Shown: positions 35,607 through 43,548 of the stretch, piece by piece | Numbering within the stretch: position 1 is the stretch's first letter | How the letters are laid out: every line of letters starts with the position of its first letter | Assembly (NCBI RefSeq): GCF_900176305.1 | Contig: NZ_FWXH01000014.1 | Location: forward strand, 1 to 64,000 | DNA: 64,000 nucleotides | Reading direction: 5' to 3' | Source: Clostridium acidisoli DSM 12555 | GTDB taxonomy: Bacteria > Bacillota > Clostridia > Clostridiales > Clostridiaceae | Position numbers and translations under genes: made by a program | Notes under the pieces: model-generated | Database searches by the model: none | The model's input: the letters and a program-made list of their open reading frames with translations, nothing else | What the model was told of the DNA's origin: nothing

Positions 35607-36094
35607 TTGGTTTGGATATTAGAGTTAAGAATGAATATAGTAACTATTTATATAAAATTTTTAATGGAATTGATTTTCTAAATTATGTGTGGCAGATAAA
35701 TACTGATGACTTTTTATATTTAGATGATGGAAATAAAAAAGAGGATTTTTTTAAATCCAATGTTTTGAGTGTAGGAGAATTTTTTAAAAGTATATCAAGA
35801 GATAGTTATTATATGATATTTACTGATATAAAAGCGTATCATATAGGAAATGATTGTAGTGAGATTAAAACATTTAAAGATTTTTTAGAAAGCAATTGCG
35901 AATTGGCTCTTCTTTGTACAGATTCAACTTTTATTGAATTTTACTGCAAAGATAAAGATATATTAGAAAAAGTATATAATAATTGCATGAATAATAGTTT
36001 TGAACATGTAAAATATGTAACTATAGAGGAAGCTTTAGAAAGGAATTTAATTGCTTGGGAGGTGAGGTGGATTTCATATAGTAGTAATTTATAG
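35603..36094 (+). CDS. DUF2691-like protein
   Basis: A 163-residue soluble protein whose ATG overlaps the preceding stop (ATGA). The N-terminus MIGLDIRVKNEYSNYLYKIFNGIDFLNYVWQI resembles DUF2691 proteins, small uncharacterised Firmicutes proteins that often appear in strings of immunity-like genes. No enzyme motif or membrane segment is visible. Translational coupling to the interrupted upstream gene suggests both were part of one unit at the edge of the toxin island. Confidence 0.55.
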   Translation: MIGLDIRVKNEYSNYLYKIFNGIDFLNYVWQINTDDFLYLDDGNKKEDFFKSNVLSVGEFFKSISRDSYYMIFTDIKAYHIGNDCSEIKTFKDFLESNCELALLCTDSTFIEFYCKDKDILEKVYNNCMNNSFEHVKYVTIEEALERNLIAWEVRWISYSSNL

Positions 36095-36301
36095 GTAGCA
36101 TTTTGGGACAAGCTGAAGAAAATCTATGAAACATAAGGAGTAGGGCATATAGGTAATGAAAAAGATACAAAACAAATATTGATTAAACAATAAACAGATA
36201 AATCCTAATTTGACAATTTTAAAAAATAAGTTGAAATATATTTTAAAGCATTATATGATGAATTCAGGCATCGATGTACTCTATTAAAAAGAAGGTAAAT
36301 T

Positions 36302-36757
36302 ATGAAGGTTAATATTGAAATGATACCATCATATAAAATTGCTTATATACGAAGAACAGGCCCCTACGGTTCAGGGAATGTTCAAATAATGGAGCAATTA
36401 AAAAGTTGGGCTAAAGAAAAAAACTTATTTAATGAAAGTTCAATCATATTAGGAATAGCCCAAGATAATCCTCAATTAACAGAACCTAAAGATTGTCGTT
36501 ATGATACCTGTTTGGTTGTTTCGGATGAATTTAGGATTGATAATAAGTATATTAATTTTGGAGAAACTACTGGAGGAAAATATTGCGTATTTAAAATAAG
36601 TCACACAGTAGATGCTATGCAAAAAGCATGGATGGACATATTTTTGGAGTTATCAAAAAGAAGTTATAAATTTGATGATAGAAAGCCTGTTCTTGAACGC
36701 TATGCCGTGCAGATGATAAATAGGCATTATTGCGAGATTTGCGTACCAATATTATAA
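36302..36757 (+). CDS. GyrI-like small-molecule-binding domain protein
   Basis: A 151-residue stand-alone effector-binding domain of the GyrI/AraC-C type (SbmC-like): MIPSYKIAYIRRTGPYGSGNVQIMEQLKSWA, then IGIAQDNP-like and YDTCLVVSDEF segments and a terminal YCEICVPIL strand. No DNA-binding domain is attached. Such proteins bind amphipathic toxins or drugs, and some protect gyrase; the ligand here is unknown. A promoter (TTGAAA at 36231, TATGAT at 36254) precedes it, and it ends in a bidirectional terminator. Confidence 0.8.
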   Translation: MKVNIEMIPSYKIAYIRRTGPYGSGNVQIMEQLKSWAKEKNLFNESSIILGIAQDNPQLTEPKDCRYDTCLVVSDEFRIDNKYINFGETTGGKYCVFKISHTVDAMQKAWMDIFLELSKRSYKFDDRKPVLERYAVQMINRHYCEICVPIL

Positions 36758-36789
36758 AAAATAGGTGCGTTTATCTAAGCACCTATTTT
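36758..36789. terminator. Bidirectional terminator
   Basis: The perfect 11-bp stem AAAATAGGTGC/GCACCTATTTT with a 10-base loop begins directly after the GyrI-like stop and serves the convergent Cys-rich gene too. Confidence 0.85.
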
Positions 36790-36817
36790 AATAATGTTTA
36801 ATCTGAAATTTTGTATT

Positions 36818-37069
36818 CTAATATTGTAAACCAAATATTTTCATAACATCTTTAAATGTATATTTACTACATTGATTATGCATATAATCTTGCACTATAT
36901 GATTACCCTTATGCTTTTCACAAAGCCTTTGAAAATGTGAAAAGGCTATATCCCATTCATCACAAGTGACATTAAAATCAAAGATTTTATTACCATAGTC
37001 ATAATAGCTATCATGTGCTGCGCAAATACCATCAAAATTAAACTGACAATTCTTACAAGTCTTATTCAT
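36818..37069 (-). CDS. Small cysteine-rich protein
   Basis: An 83-residue cytosolic protein beginning MNKTCKNCQFNFDGICAAHD; a further Cys in NVTCDEW and others near RLCEKH and NQC could complete a zinc site. I do not recognise a named family. A strong GGGGGAG ribosome-binding site lies 7 bases upstream of the ATG, supporting expression. It is transcribed towards the GyrI-like gene. Confidence 0.65.
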   Translation of the reverse strand: MNKTCKNCQFNFDGICAAHDSYYDYGNKIFDFNVTCDEWDIAFSHFQRLCEKHKGNHIVQDYMHNQCSKYTFKDVMKIFGLQY

Positions 37070-37387
37070 AATACATCTCCCCCTAGTAATTACATAATTT
37101 TATTCCTAAAATTAATGATGCAATGATTTCCAAAACTAATTTATTAATGTAAAATTAAGTAATAAATTCAATATTATATTACCATATAATCACCTAATAG
37201 TTAAGAGTTTTTGTAATTTTTTTACAATATCGTAAGCAACGATAAAAATTACAATGCAAATAATATATTATGTAGTGGAATTTATGTTAAATTGAAAAAT
37301 ACTAAGGTAATGACTAATGAAATGTTAGCATTAAATGAATATTTTTATTAACCTTTGGAAATACAATTATTAAGGACGGTGATTATA

Positions 37388-37528
37388 ATGGAATATAAAT
37401 CAGAAAAAGACAGAGAGGATAATAACAAAAGTAAAAATCCTAAACATCCCAATAGGATTACAACAGATTCCAAAACCAAGATGACATTAGAAAACATAAA
37501 AGAAGAAATAAAAAAAACAAGAACCTAA
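37388..37528 (+). CDS. Small charged 46-aa protein, copy A
   Basis: MEYKSEKDREDNNKSKNPKH continues with PNRITTDSKTKMTLENIKEE and ends IKKTRT. It has an AAGGACGGTGA ribosome-binding site and a hairpin terminator over its last codons. A second copy at 45810-45950 differs at several codons (for example N-to-S, S-to-P, T-to-S) yet keeps length and frame, which supports a real protein. Strongly hydrophilic and basic; function unknown, a small spore or nucleic-acid-binding protein being possible. Confidence 0.65.
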   Translation: MEYKSEKDREDNNKSKNPKHPNRITTDSKTKMTLENIKEEIKKTRT

Positions 37529-37542
37529 CAGGGTTCTTGTTT
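37518..37542 (+). terminator. Terminator of the 46-aa ORF, copy A
   Basis: The stem CAAGAACC/GGTTCTTG encloses TAACAG and is followed by TTTA. It overlaps the stop codon. Confidence 0.7.
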
Positions 37543-37577
37543 AGCACGTCAGACAGGTCTAGATAGAGAAGCTTAGT

Positions 37578-39458
37578 TTATTTATTGTCCTCATATAAGA
37601 AATTTTTTATAAGATTGTGATTTAAAATATCATCATTATATTCTAGCTGCTTAAGAGTATCTTTTTTCTCATCTACCAAACTACTTGTTGATGGTATTTG
37701 CTTTCCAGATTTAATATCATAATAAGTATCTGTATAAGCTACGTAAAAAACATTACCGTTAGTAAAAGAACTATCTCTGAGAGAGACAATGTTAGTCGTA
37801 GCATTTAATAAATCTTTTCCAAACATATATTTTTTATTTAAGTTAAAAAGGTTAGCAATAGTTGGATAAAGATCTACTTGGCCCGCAGGCAGGCTGTTGA
37901 TACCTTTGTTGGCGTCATATGGAAAGTGAATCATCATTGGTACCTTTTGAAGATTTTCCCAATCTAAATCTGTAGCATTTTTTATACCTTCAATGTCGTA
38001 TAAACTCTGAGCCTCATATTTAGGAATGGCAAAATGATCTCCATAAACTACAAGTATAGAATTCTTTAAAATACCTTCCTTATCAAGTTTGTCCAGAAAC
38101 ATACCAAGCTGAGCATCAGTGTAATGAATTCCGTTCATGTAATTACCAATAAGACTACCCTTATATTTGCCAAGGTTTAAATCATTACCATAACCCTTTT
38201 GATCATCATAAGGTATATGGCTACTTAAAGTAATCATAAAAGAATAATATGGTTGTTTATAGGTCTTCAGTTTTTCTAAAGTCTGATTAAAAAATGACTT
38301 ATCACTTAAACCAAGACCAACTTGTTCATCAATATTGTAGTCTTTTTCAGAACAATAATTACTAAAATCCTCAGCCTTATACATTACATTTCTATTCCAA
38401 AATCCATCTTCGTAACCATTTAGGGCCACGGTAAAATATCCTTTGCTATTAAATTGTTTTGCAGTGGAGTTAAAAGTATTCCCAGGATAAAGCTCATATG
38501 CAGCACCAGTAGGAGCAGGATATAAGGAATTCAGCGATAAAAATTCAGCATCTGATGTATTACCAGCAGCAACTTGGTAGTAATAATTGTTGAAATATAA
38601 ACTTTTAGCAAGCCATCTATTTAGATTAGGAGTAATCTCTGCACCATTGATTTTTTTACCAATAACAAATTGTTGAAGTGCTTCCACTTGAATTACAATC
38701 AAATTTTTACCTTGTCCAGCACCTTTGAGCATTGTACCAGTAGGGATATCTTTCTTATTTAAATACTGTTTTATCTCATTTTGTGTGGCAGAAGGAATTG
38801 GTTTTAAATTAGATAATTTTGTTGAAGTTTCGTTATAGCAATCAAGCATATGGTAATTAATATTTCCAATTTTGCTTAGTAAATATATCTTGTTAGACAT
38901 TGTATGAATTAGTCCTGGTTGCTCAATATCTAAATTGTGAATGCATAGTGCATCACCTGCAGCACCTATAAAAAATACTGTTAAAAAAACAATAAATCGT
39001 ATATAAAAAGAAGTGTCAACTCTAGATATTTTTTTATATAAAAAAAGTACAGGTATTAAAACAACTATATCTATAAAATAAAAGGCATCTGAAAACTTTA
39101 GAAGGGTTTCAACGCTAGAAGATACACTACCAAGCATGGTAGCATTTTTTATTGTGCCTATAGATATAGCATCTTTGGCATACCTATAATATAATGAGTC
39201 CGCAAAAACAATTATACTTATTAGTATATCCATAATGTACAGGTATCGTATTCTGTTTTTGTTTTTAAATAAAATGGAAATGCTTGAAATTACAATTACA
39301 GAGGAAATAATAGGAATTTTGTAATTTAAGAAATATGGCGAGATTAATTTATTATAATTGATCTCCTTTATAGAAATTATAATAAAAAAATATATAATAT
39401 CTAAATTGTTTATAAATATTTTTTTTAATATTAATTTTAAGAACTTTATATGATTCAT
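37578..39458 (-). CDS. LtaS-type membrane sulfatase / phosphoglycerol transferase
   Basis: A 626-residue membrane enzyme. Five N-terminal transmembrane helices (to about residue 170) precede an extracellular alkaline-phosphatase-fold sulfatase domain. It shows NLIVIQVEALQ (metal site), AGNTSDAEFLSLNSLYP with the nucleophilic Thr, SSHIPYD and VVYGDHFA, the catalytic motifs of lipoteichoic acid synthase. It would polymerise glycerol phosphate from phosphatidylglycerol at the outer face of the membrane. Clostridia carry several paralogues, so the exact polymer is unknown. The ATG follows AAAGGTAG. Confidence 0.85.
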   Translation of the reverse strand: MNHIKFLKLILKKIFINNLDIIYFFIIISIKEINYNKLISPYFLNYKIPIISSVIVISSISILFKNKNRIRYLYIMDILISIIVFADSLYYRYAKDAISIGTIKNATMLGSVSSSVETLLKFSDAFYFIDIVVLIPVLFLYKKISRVDTSFYIRFIVFLTVFFIGAAGDALCIHNLDIEQPGLIHTMSNKIYLLSKIGNINYHMLDCYNETSTKLSNLKPIPSATQNEIKQYLNKKDIPTGTMLKGAGQGKNLIVIQVEALQQFVIGKKINGAEITPNLNRWLAKSLYFNNYYYQVAAGNTSDAEFLSLNSLYPAPTGAAYELYPGNTFNSTAKQFNSKGYFTVALNGYEDGFWNRNVMYKAEDFSNYCSEKDYNIDEQVGLGLSDKSFFNQTLEKLKTYKQPYYSFMITLSSHIPYDDQKGYGNDLNLGKYKGSLIGNYMNGIHYTDAQLGMFLDKLDKEGILKNSILVVYGDHFAIPKYEAQSLYDIEGIKNATDLDWENLQKVPMMIHFPYDANKGINSLPAGQVDLYPTIANLFNLNKKYMFGKDLLNATTNIVSLRDSSFTNGNVFYVAYTDTYYDIKSGKQIPSTSSLVDEKKDTLKQLEYNDDILNHNLIKNFLYEDNK

Positions 39459-39610
39459 AAATATTAACTACCTTTCTTTAATATAATGTCAAGAGTATAC
39501 AAAATTTAATAATCAATGAAATATATGGTTACGCATTGTATTAATTGTACAATAATATAGATTTGAAGAATATTAAATTTTTATTAATATTAAAAGGCAA
39601 ATTAAATATA

Positions 39611-39638
39611 TTGACAACAATATAAAAAATGTTATAAT
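39611..39638 (+). promoter_or_regulatory. Strong promoter of the betaine-type ABC operon
   Basis: Consensus TTGACA (39611-39616), a 16-bp spacer and consensus TATAAT (39633-39638), 51 bases upstream of a 36-codon leader frame. Confidence 0.85.
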
Positions 39639-39688
39639 AGTATTCATATATTAATAGTAGGGAATTATAAAAAGGGGGGACGTAGAAT

Positions 39689-39799
39689 ATGATGAGTGTA
39701 GAAATATATTTCATGACATTTTCATTACGAATGTTGAATTTCTTTGCAGTATCTTTAGTAAAGAGATTTTTTCTGCGTCCATATATTTTATCAAAGTAA
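39689..39799 (+). CDS. 36-aa leader ORF
   Basis: The frame begins MMSVEIYFMTFSLRMLNFFA and ends FFLRPYILSK; its ribosome-binding site is the run AAAGGGGGGA. It lies between a consensus promoter and a terminator, ahead of the transporter genes. Hydrophobic with basic residues towards the end. It may be a small membrane peptide or a leader whose translation influences the following terminator; four of its first 15 residues are Met. Confidence 0.5.
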   Translation: MMSVEIYFMTFSLRMLNFFAVSLVKRFFLRPYILSK

Positions 39800-39831
39800 G
39801 TTAAATTACATTTATGTAATTAATGATAAAA

Positions 39832-39872
39832 GGATTGGCAGGATGTATTATATCTCTGCCAATCCTTTTTTT
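39832..39872 (+). terminator. Terminator/attenuator ahead of the ABC operon
   Basis: The perfect stem GGATTGGCAG/CTGCCAATCC (39832-39841 with 39856-39865) is followed by seven T. It lies between the leader ORF and the binding-protein gene, with no second clear promoter between, so read-through is needed for operon expression. Confidence 0.85.
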
Positions 39873-39942
39873 GATTTCCTTACTATTTTTATATGATTAG
39901 ATTTTAATAAGATTAAAATATTATTAGGGGGAGTTGTTAAAA

Positions 39943-40851
39943 ATGAAAAAGAAATTAATGGCCTTATCATTAATAACATTAAGTGTTGTAGCCATAATAT
40001 TTAGCGGGTGTGGAAGTACAGTATCAAATAGCGCAAATTCCAAACCGACTATAAAAGTTGGCTCTAAGAACTTTACAGAATCTCTAATTTTAGGAGAATT
40101 GTATTCAGAAGCCTTAGAACATGCTGGTTATAAAGTTGATAGAAAATTTAATTTAGGTGATGCGATAGTTCATACATCTTTAGTTAATGGGCAAATTGAT
40201 TTATACCCTGAATATACAGGTACTGGTTTACTTTCAATATTGAAAGAACAGCCTAAATATACATCTAAAGAAGTTTATGATGAGGTAGCATCAAAATATA
40301 AAGAAAAATATAAGCTGATTTGGCTTGATCCATCTGCAGCTAATGATTCTCAAGGTTTAGTAATTACCAAAAAAGCTTCAGATGAATACAATATTCACAC
40401 TATTTCTGATTTACAGAAGAATGCAAGCAAAATTAGATTTGCGTCACAAGGAGAATTCGATAAAAGATCAGATGGCTTACCTTCTTTAACAAAGATATAT
40501 GGCCAATTTAACTTTAAAGATGAAAAATTGTATGATAATGGACTTAAATATGATGTACTAAAGAATGATAAAGCAGATCTTGCTGTTGCATACACTACGG
40601 AAGGTCAATTAACCGATTCTCAATTTGTTGTATTGGAGGATGATAAACATGCATGGCCTCCATATAATGTAGCTCCAGTAGTAAGACAAGATATCTTAAC
40701 TAAAAATCCAGATGTGAAAGCTATACTTAATAAGGTTACTGCTAAATTAGACAATAAAACGCTAATAAAGTTAAACGCAGAAGTAGATATAGATAAAAAA
40801 GAGTATAAAGCTGTAGCAAAGGAATTTTACGATAAAGAGTTCGGTAAATAG
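39943..40851 (+). CDS. Betaine/osmoprotectant-type ABC substrate-binding lipoprotein
   Basis: A 302-residue lipoprotein of the OpuAC/OsmF family. The signal peptide ends in the lipobox FSGC (Cys23). The mature protein has the family's IKVGSKNFTESLILGELYSEALE, the DLYPEYTGTGL motif and an aromatic AWPPYNVAPVV segment near the ligand site. I chose ATG 39943 (GGGGGAG upstream) over a TTG nine bases earlier. Close family members bind glycine betaine, choline, carnitine or, in the EgtU branch, ergothioneine. Because the operon contains metY, a sulfur-bearing ligand should be considered. Confidence 0.88.
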   Translation: MKKKLMALSLITLSVVAIIFSGCGSTVSNSANSKPTIKVGSKNFTESLILGELYSEALEHAGYKVDRKFNLGDAIVHTSLVNGQIDLYPEYTGTGLLSILKEQPKYTSKEVYDEVASKYKEKYKLIWLDPSAANDSQGLVITKKASDEYNIHTISDLQKNASKIRFASQGEFDKRSDGLPSLTKIYGQFNFKDEKLYDNGLKYDVLKNDKADLAVAYTTEGQLTDSQFVVLEDDKHAWPPYNVAPVVRQDILTKNPDVKAILNKVTAKLDNKTLIKLNAEVDIDKKEYKAVAKEFYDKEFGK

Positions 40852-40873
40852 ATTAGGACATTTGTAAAAATAT

Positions 40874-40913
40874 AGATTGGCATTAGCACAGTTTTTATAT
40901 GCCAATCTTTTAA
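40874..40913 (+). terminator. Partial terminator after the binding-protein gene
   Basis: The stem AGATTGGCAT/ATGCCAATCT (40874-40883 with 40899-40908) is followed by TTAATAAT. Its arm shares GATTGGCA with the hairpin at 39832. It probably lowers expression of the membrane components relative to the binding protein. Confidence 0.7.
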
Positions 40914-40940
40914 TAATTATATTAAAGAGAGGTGTCATAA

Positions 40941-41948
40941 ATGTTGAATAAGCCGGCTATTGAATTTGTAAAGGCTAGTAAAAAGTTTAATGGAACTAAG
41001 GATTATGCGGTATCAGAGGTAAGCGTAAGCATTGAAGAAGGAAGTTTTATTACTGTTTTAGGAACCTCTGGATCGGGTAAGACAACTCTTTTAAAGATGA
41101 TTAATAGAATATATGAGGCTAGCTCCGGGAAAATATTATTTTTTGGTGAGAGTGTAGAAAAGCTGCCTGTAGAAAAACTTAGATTGAGAATTGGATATGT
41201 TATTCAGCAAATTGGATTATTTCCGCATATGACTGTGGAGCAGAATATAGGAACAGTACCTAAAATTCTACACTGGAATAAACAGAAGATAAGTGAAAGG
41301 GTGGATAATTTATTAAACTTGGTAAATCTTCCACCAGATACTTTTAGAAAAAGGTATCCAAGACAGCTATCAGGAGGGCAGCAACAAAGGGTTGGTCTTG
41401 CTAGAGCCATGGCAGCAAATCCTGAAATAATGCTTATGGATGAACCTTTCGGAGCTATTGATGCCATAACAAGACAAAATTTACAGGATGAACTTTTAAG
41501 GATACAAAGAAAGCTCAATAAAACTATTATTTTTGTTACTCATGATGTCAATGAAGCTTTCAAACTTGGAGATAAAGTTATTGTAATGAACAGAGGTAAA
41601 ATAGAGCAATTTGATACACCATATAATATTCTTTTTAATCCTGCAAACAAATTTGTTTCACGCCTTGTTACTTCGGATGATACCCTCCAAAGATTAAAGT
41701 TCTTAAGAGCAAACCAGGCGATAATACCTATAGAAATACCTATAAATGATGAGATGATAAGAGTTGGGGGAGAAGAAAGTCTGTACAATGTATTAACCAC
41801 TCATATATTTAATGATGGGAAAATCATTATAGTAGAGGATGACAAAAATAATGTTATTGGACAAATCGATTGGAAACAACTACAACTAAAATTTGGAGAA
41901 GAAAACAAAGAGAAGACAGGTGAGAATCGTGATAAAATATCTGTTTGA
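40941..41948 (+). CDS. Betaine-type ABC transporter ATPase
   Basis: A 335-residue ABC ATPase of the OpuCA/ProV type. It has Walker A GTSGSGKTT (about 40-48), the Q-loop VIQQIGLFPHMT, signature LSGGQQQRVGLARAMA, Walker B IMLMDEPFGAID and the switch His in FVTHDVNEAF. A C-terminal extension of about 90 residues contains one recognisable CBS-like stretch, shorter than the paired CBS domains of OpuCA. It energises the permeases encoded at 41929 and 44886. Confidence 0.92.
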   Translation: MLNKPAIEFVKASKKFNGTKDYAVSEVSVSIEEGSFITVLGTSGSGKTTLLKMINRIYEASSGKILFFGESVEKLPVEKLRLRIGYVIQQIGLFPHMTVEQNIGTVPKILHWNKQKISERVDNLLNLVNLPPDTFRKRYPRQLSGGQQQRVGLARAMAANPEIMLMDEPFGAIDAITRQNLQDELLRIQRKLNKTIIFVTHDVNEAFKLGDKVIVMNRGKIEQFDTPYNILFNPANKFVSRLVTSDDTLQRLKFLRANQAIIPIEIPINDEMIRVGGEESLYNVLTTHIFNDGKIIIVEDDKNNVIGQIDWKQLQLKFGEENKEKTGENRDKISV

Positions 41949-42585
41949 AAATTACAGTGATATGTTGACCTTATTGTCACAACATATTTATTTAGTGGCT
42001 ATGAGTGTTTTAATATCTTTACTAATTGCAATTCCAATAGTACTTATTATATTTCACTCAAAAATATTGTCAGCTATTGTGTTAGCTTTATTTGGAGTAT
42101 TGTATTCAATACCTAGCCTTGCAATGTTTGCATTTTTAATTCCAGTGTTAGGCCTAGGAGAACAAACAGCTATTGTTGTGCTTATAATCTATAATCAATA
42201 TATTTTAGTTAGAAATATACTGGTTGCTTTTCAGTCTATAGATCCTTCAATAATAGAAGCAGCAAAAGGAATGGGTTTAAGTTCGATGCAGTTATTTATA
42301 AATATTCAGATTCCATTAGCTCTCCCAATAATTTTGGGTGGAACTAGAATAGCAATGGTTTCCACTATAGGAGTTGCAACTATTGCAGCGGTAATAAATG
42401 CTGGGGGTCTTGGAGTAATGCTTTTTGATGGACTCCGAATGAATTATTTAACAAAAATACTTTGGGGTACTATTATGTCTGCTGGTTTATCCCTAATAAC
42501 AAATCAAGTGTTACTCGTTTTAGAAAAAATTGCATCTCAAAAAGCTAGAGGTGAGTGTGGGAGTGATTTTAGTGGAAAAATATGA
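41929..42585 (+). CDS. Betaine-type ABC permease 1
   Basis: A 218-residue membrane subunit with six hydrophobic helices and the coupling EAA-type loop IIEAAKGMGLSSMQLFINIQIPLALP. I place the start at GTG 41929, five bases after AGGTGAG, so it overlaps the ATPase gene by 20 bases; longer versions would need a TTG with no ribosome-binding site. Together with the permease at 44886 it likely forms the OpuCB/OpuCD-like heterodimer of the transporter. Confidence 0.88.
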   Translation: MIKYLFENYSDMLTLLSQHIYLVAMSVLISLLIAIPIVLIIFHSKILSAIVLALFGVLYSIPSLAMFAFLIPVLGLGEQTAIVVLIIYNQYILVRNILVAFQSIDPSIIEAAKGMGLSSMQLFINIQIPLALPIILGGTRIAMVSTIGVATIAAVINAGGLGVMLFDGLRMNYLTKILWGTIMSAGLSLITNQVLLVLEKIASQKARGECGSDFSGKI

Positions 42586-43489
42586 TGAAGTTATAGAACT
42601 TTTAAAAGTTCCTGATATCGTAATACCTTTCTTAAATATAATTTATACTGAAGATGATTTGGAAATTATTAAAGGTATAAAAGGTTCTATATTAACAAAA
42701 TCTGAGATAGAGATTTCAATAGGAAGAGATGTGGAGATAATATTAAACCATGCATATAGAGACTCTGTAGTTGATAAGGTTTTGCAGAGTAATCAAATAA
42801 AATACAAAGTAAGTCACCTTACAGTTAGATTAGATAACCTTGCAAGTTTCCAAAGTGAAAAATGGCATAAAATACAAGATAAGGATAGAAAAAAAATAGC
42901 TGATTGGCTGTATAAAGAATATTTAGATGGAAAGAGGAGTAAGGACGTAAAAGAATTAACATATAATGCCAGTAAAATCGTACCGCTTAAGGATGCAATA
43001 GATTTTGTAAGAGTTGAGAAGAGAGATATTTATGTCATTCCTTGTGATTGTAAATCCATAGAAGATGGGTGCGGCTTTGATAGAAATGTATGTATGAGTA
43101 TGAGCAGTGGATTAAACACTTCATCAGATAGAGGACATGGTAAAAAGTTAGATAAAGAGGCAGCAATAGAACTATTAAAACATGCGGATAAAGAGGGACT
43201 TATTCATTCTATAGAAGAAAGTGCTATATGCAATTGTTGCAGCTGTTGCTGTTATCCTTTGAGAGCTTCAAAGGAATTAGGACTTAAGGGGAGCTGGCCC
43301 TATGTAAGCCATGTCATAAAATTAGAAAAAGAAAATTGTGTTAGCTGTGGTATGTGTGTAAAGAGATGCCCACAAAAAGTTTTCGAAAAACATGATAAAA
43401 AGATAGTATTAGATACTTCAAAATGTTTAGGTTGTGGAATATGCGTGAATACTTGCCCTAAAAAGGCTTTGAACTTAGAAAAAATATAG
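42563..43489 (+). CDS. Iron-sulfur protein with two [4Fe-4S] ferredoxin motifs
   Basis: About 308 residues. An N-terminal helical, winged-helix-like region (to about 170) is followed by Cys-rich stretches (PCDCKSIEDGCGFDRNVC, and SAICNCCSCCCYPL), then two classical ferredoxin motifs CVSCGMCVKRCP and CLGCGICVNTCP. It overlaps the permease gene. The start is uncertain among several GTG codons; 42563 fits best behind AGAGGTGAG. It probably transfers electrons in a redox step linked to the imported compound; the partner is unknown. Its position inside a transporter operon is unusual. Confidence 0.75.
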   Translation: MILVEKYDEVIELLKVPDIVIPFLNIIYTEDDLEIIKGIKGSILTKSEIEISIGRDVEIILNHAYRDSVVDKVLQSNQIKYKVSHLTVRLDNLASFQSEKWHKIQDKDRKKIADWLYKEYLDGKRSKDVKELTYNASKIVPLKDAIDFVRVEKRDIYVIPCDCKSIEDGCGFDRNVCMSMSSGLNTSSDRGHGKKLDKEAAIELLKHADKEGLIHSIEESAICNCCSCCCYPLRASKELGLKGSWPYVSHVIKLEKENCVSCGMCVKRCPQKVFEKHDKKIVLDTSKCLGCGICVNTCPKKALNLEKI

Positions 43490-43548
43490 ATTGTTGTATG
43501 TCTTTTTATAAAATAAATTAATAATATAAAAACAAAGGAGTCTTATTT

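Larger units (their letters stand above)
37322..37542 (+). repeat. Duplicated segment, copy A (46-aa ORF with flanks)
   Basis: About 214 bases from GTTAGCATTAAATGAATA to the terminator recur at 45743-45957 with scattered substitutions. The copy includes the upstream region, ribosome-binding site, 46-codon frame and hairpin. Upstream of it (37070-37321) I see only A/T-rich sequence with one long imperfect hairpin around 37212-37253. Confidence 0.8.

Noticed and set aside
39689-39872. SAM (S-box) riboswitch ahead of the metY operon
   Set aside because: None of the conserved S-box core sequences was found; only a leader ORF and a terminator are visible.
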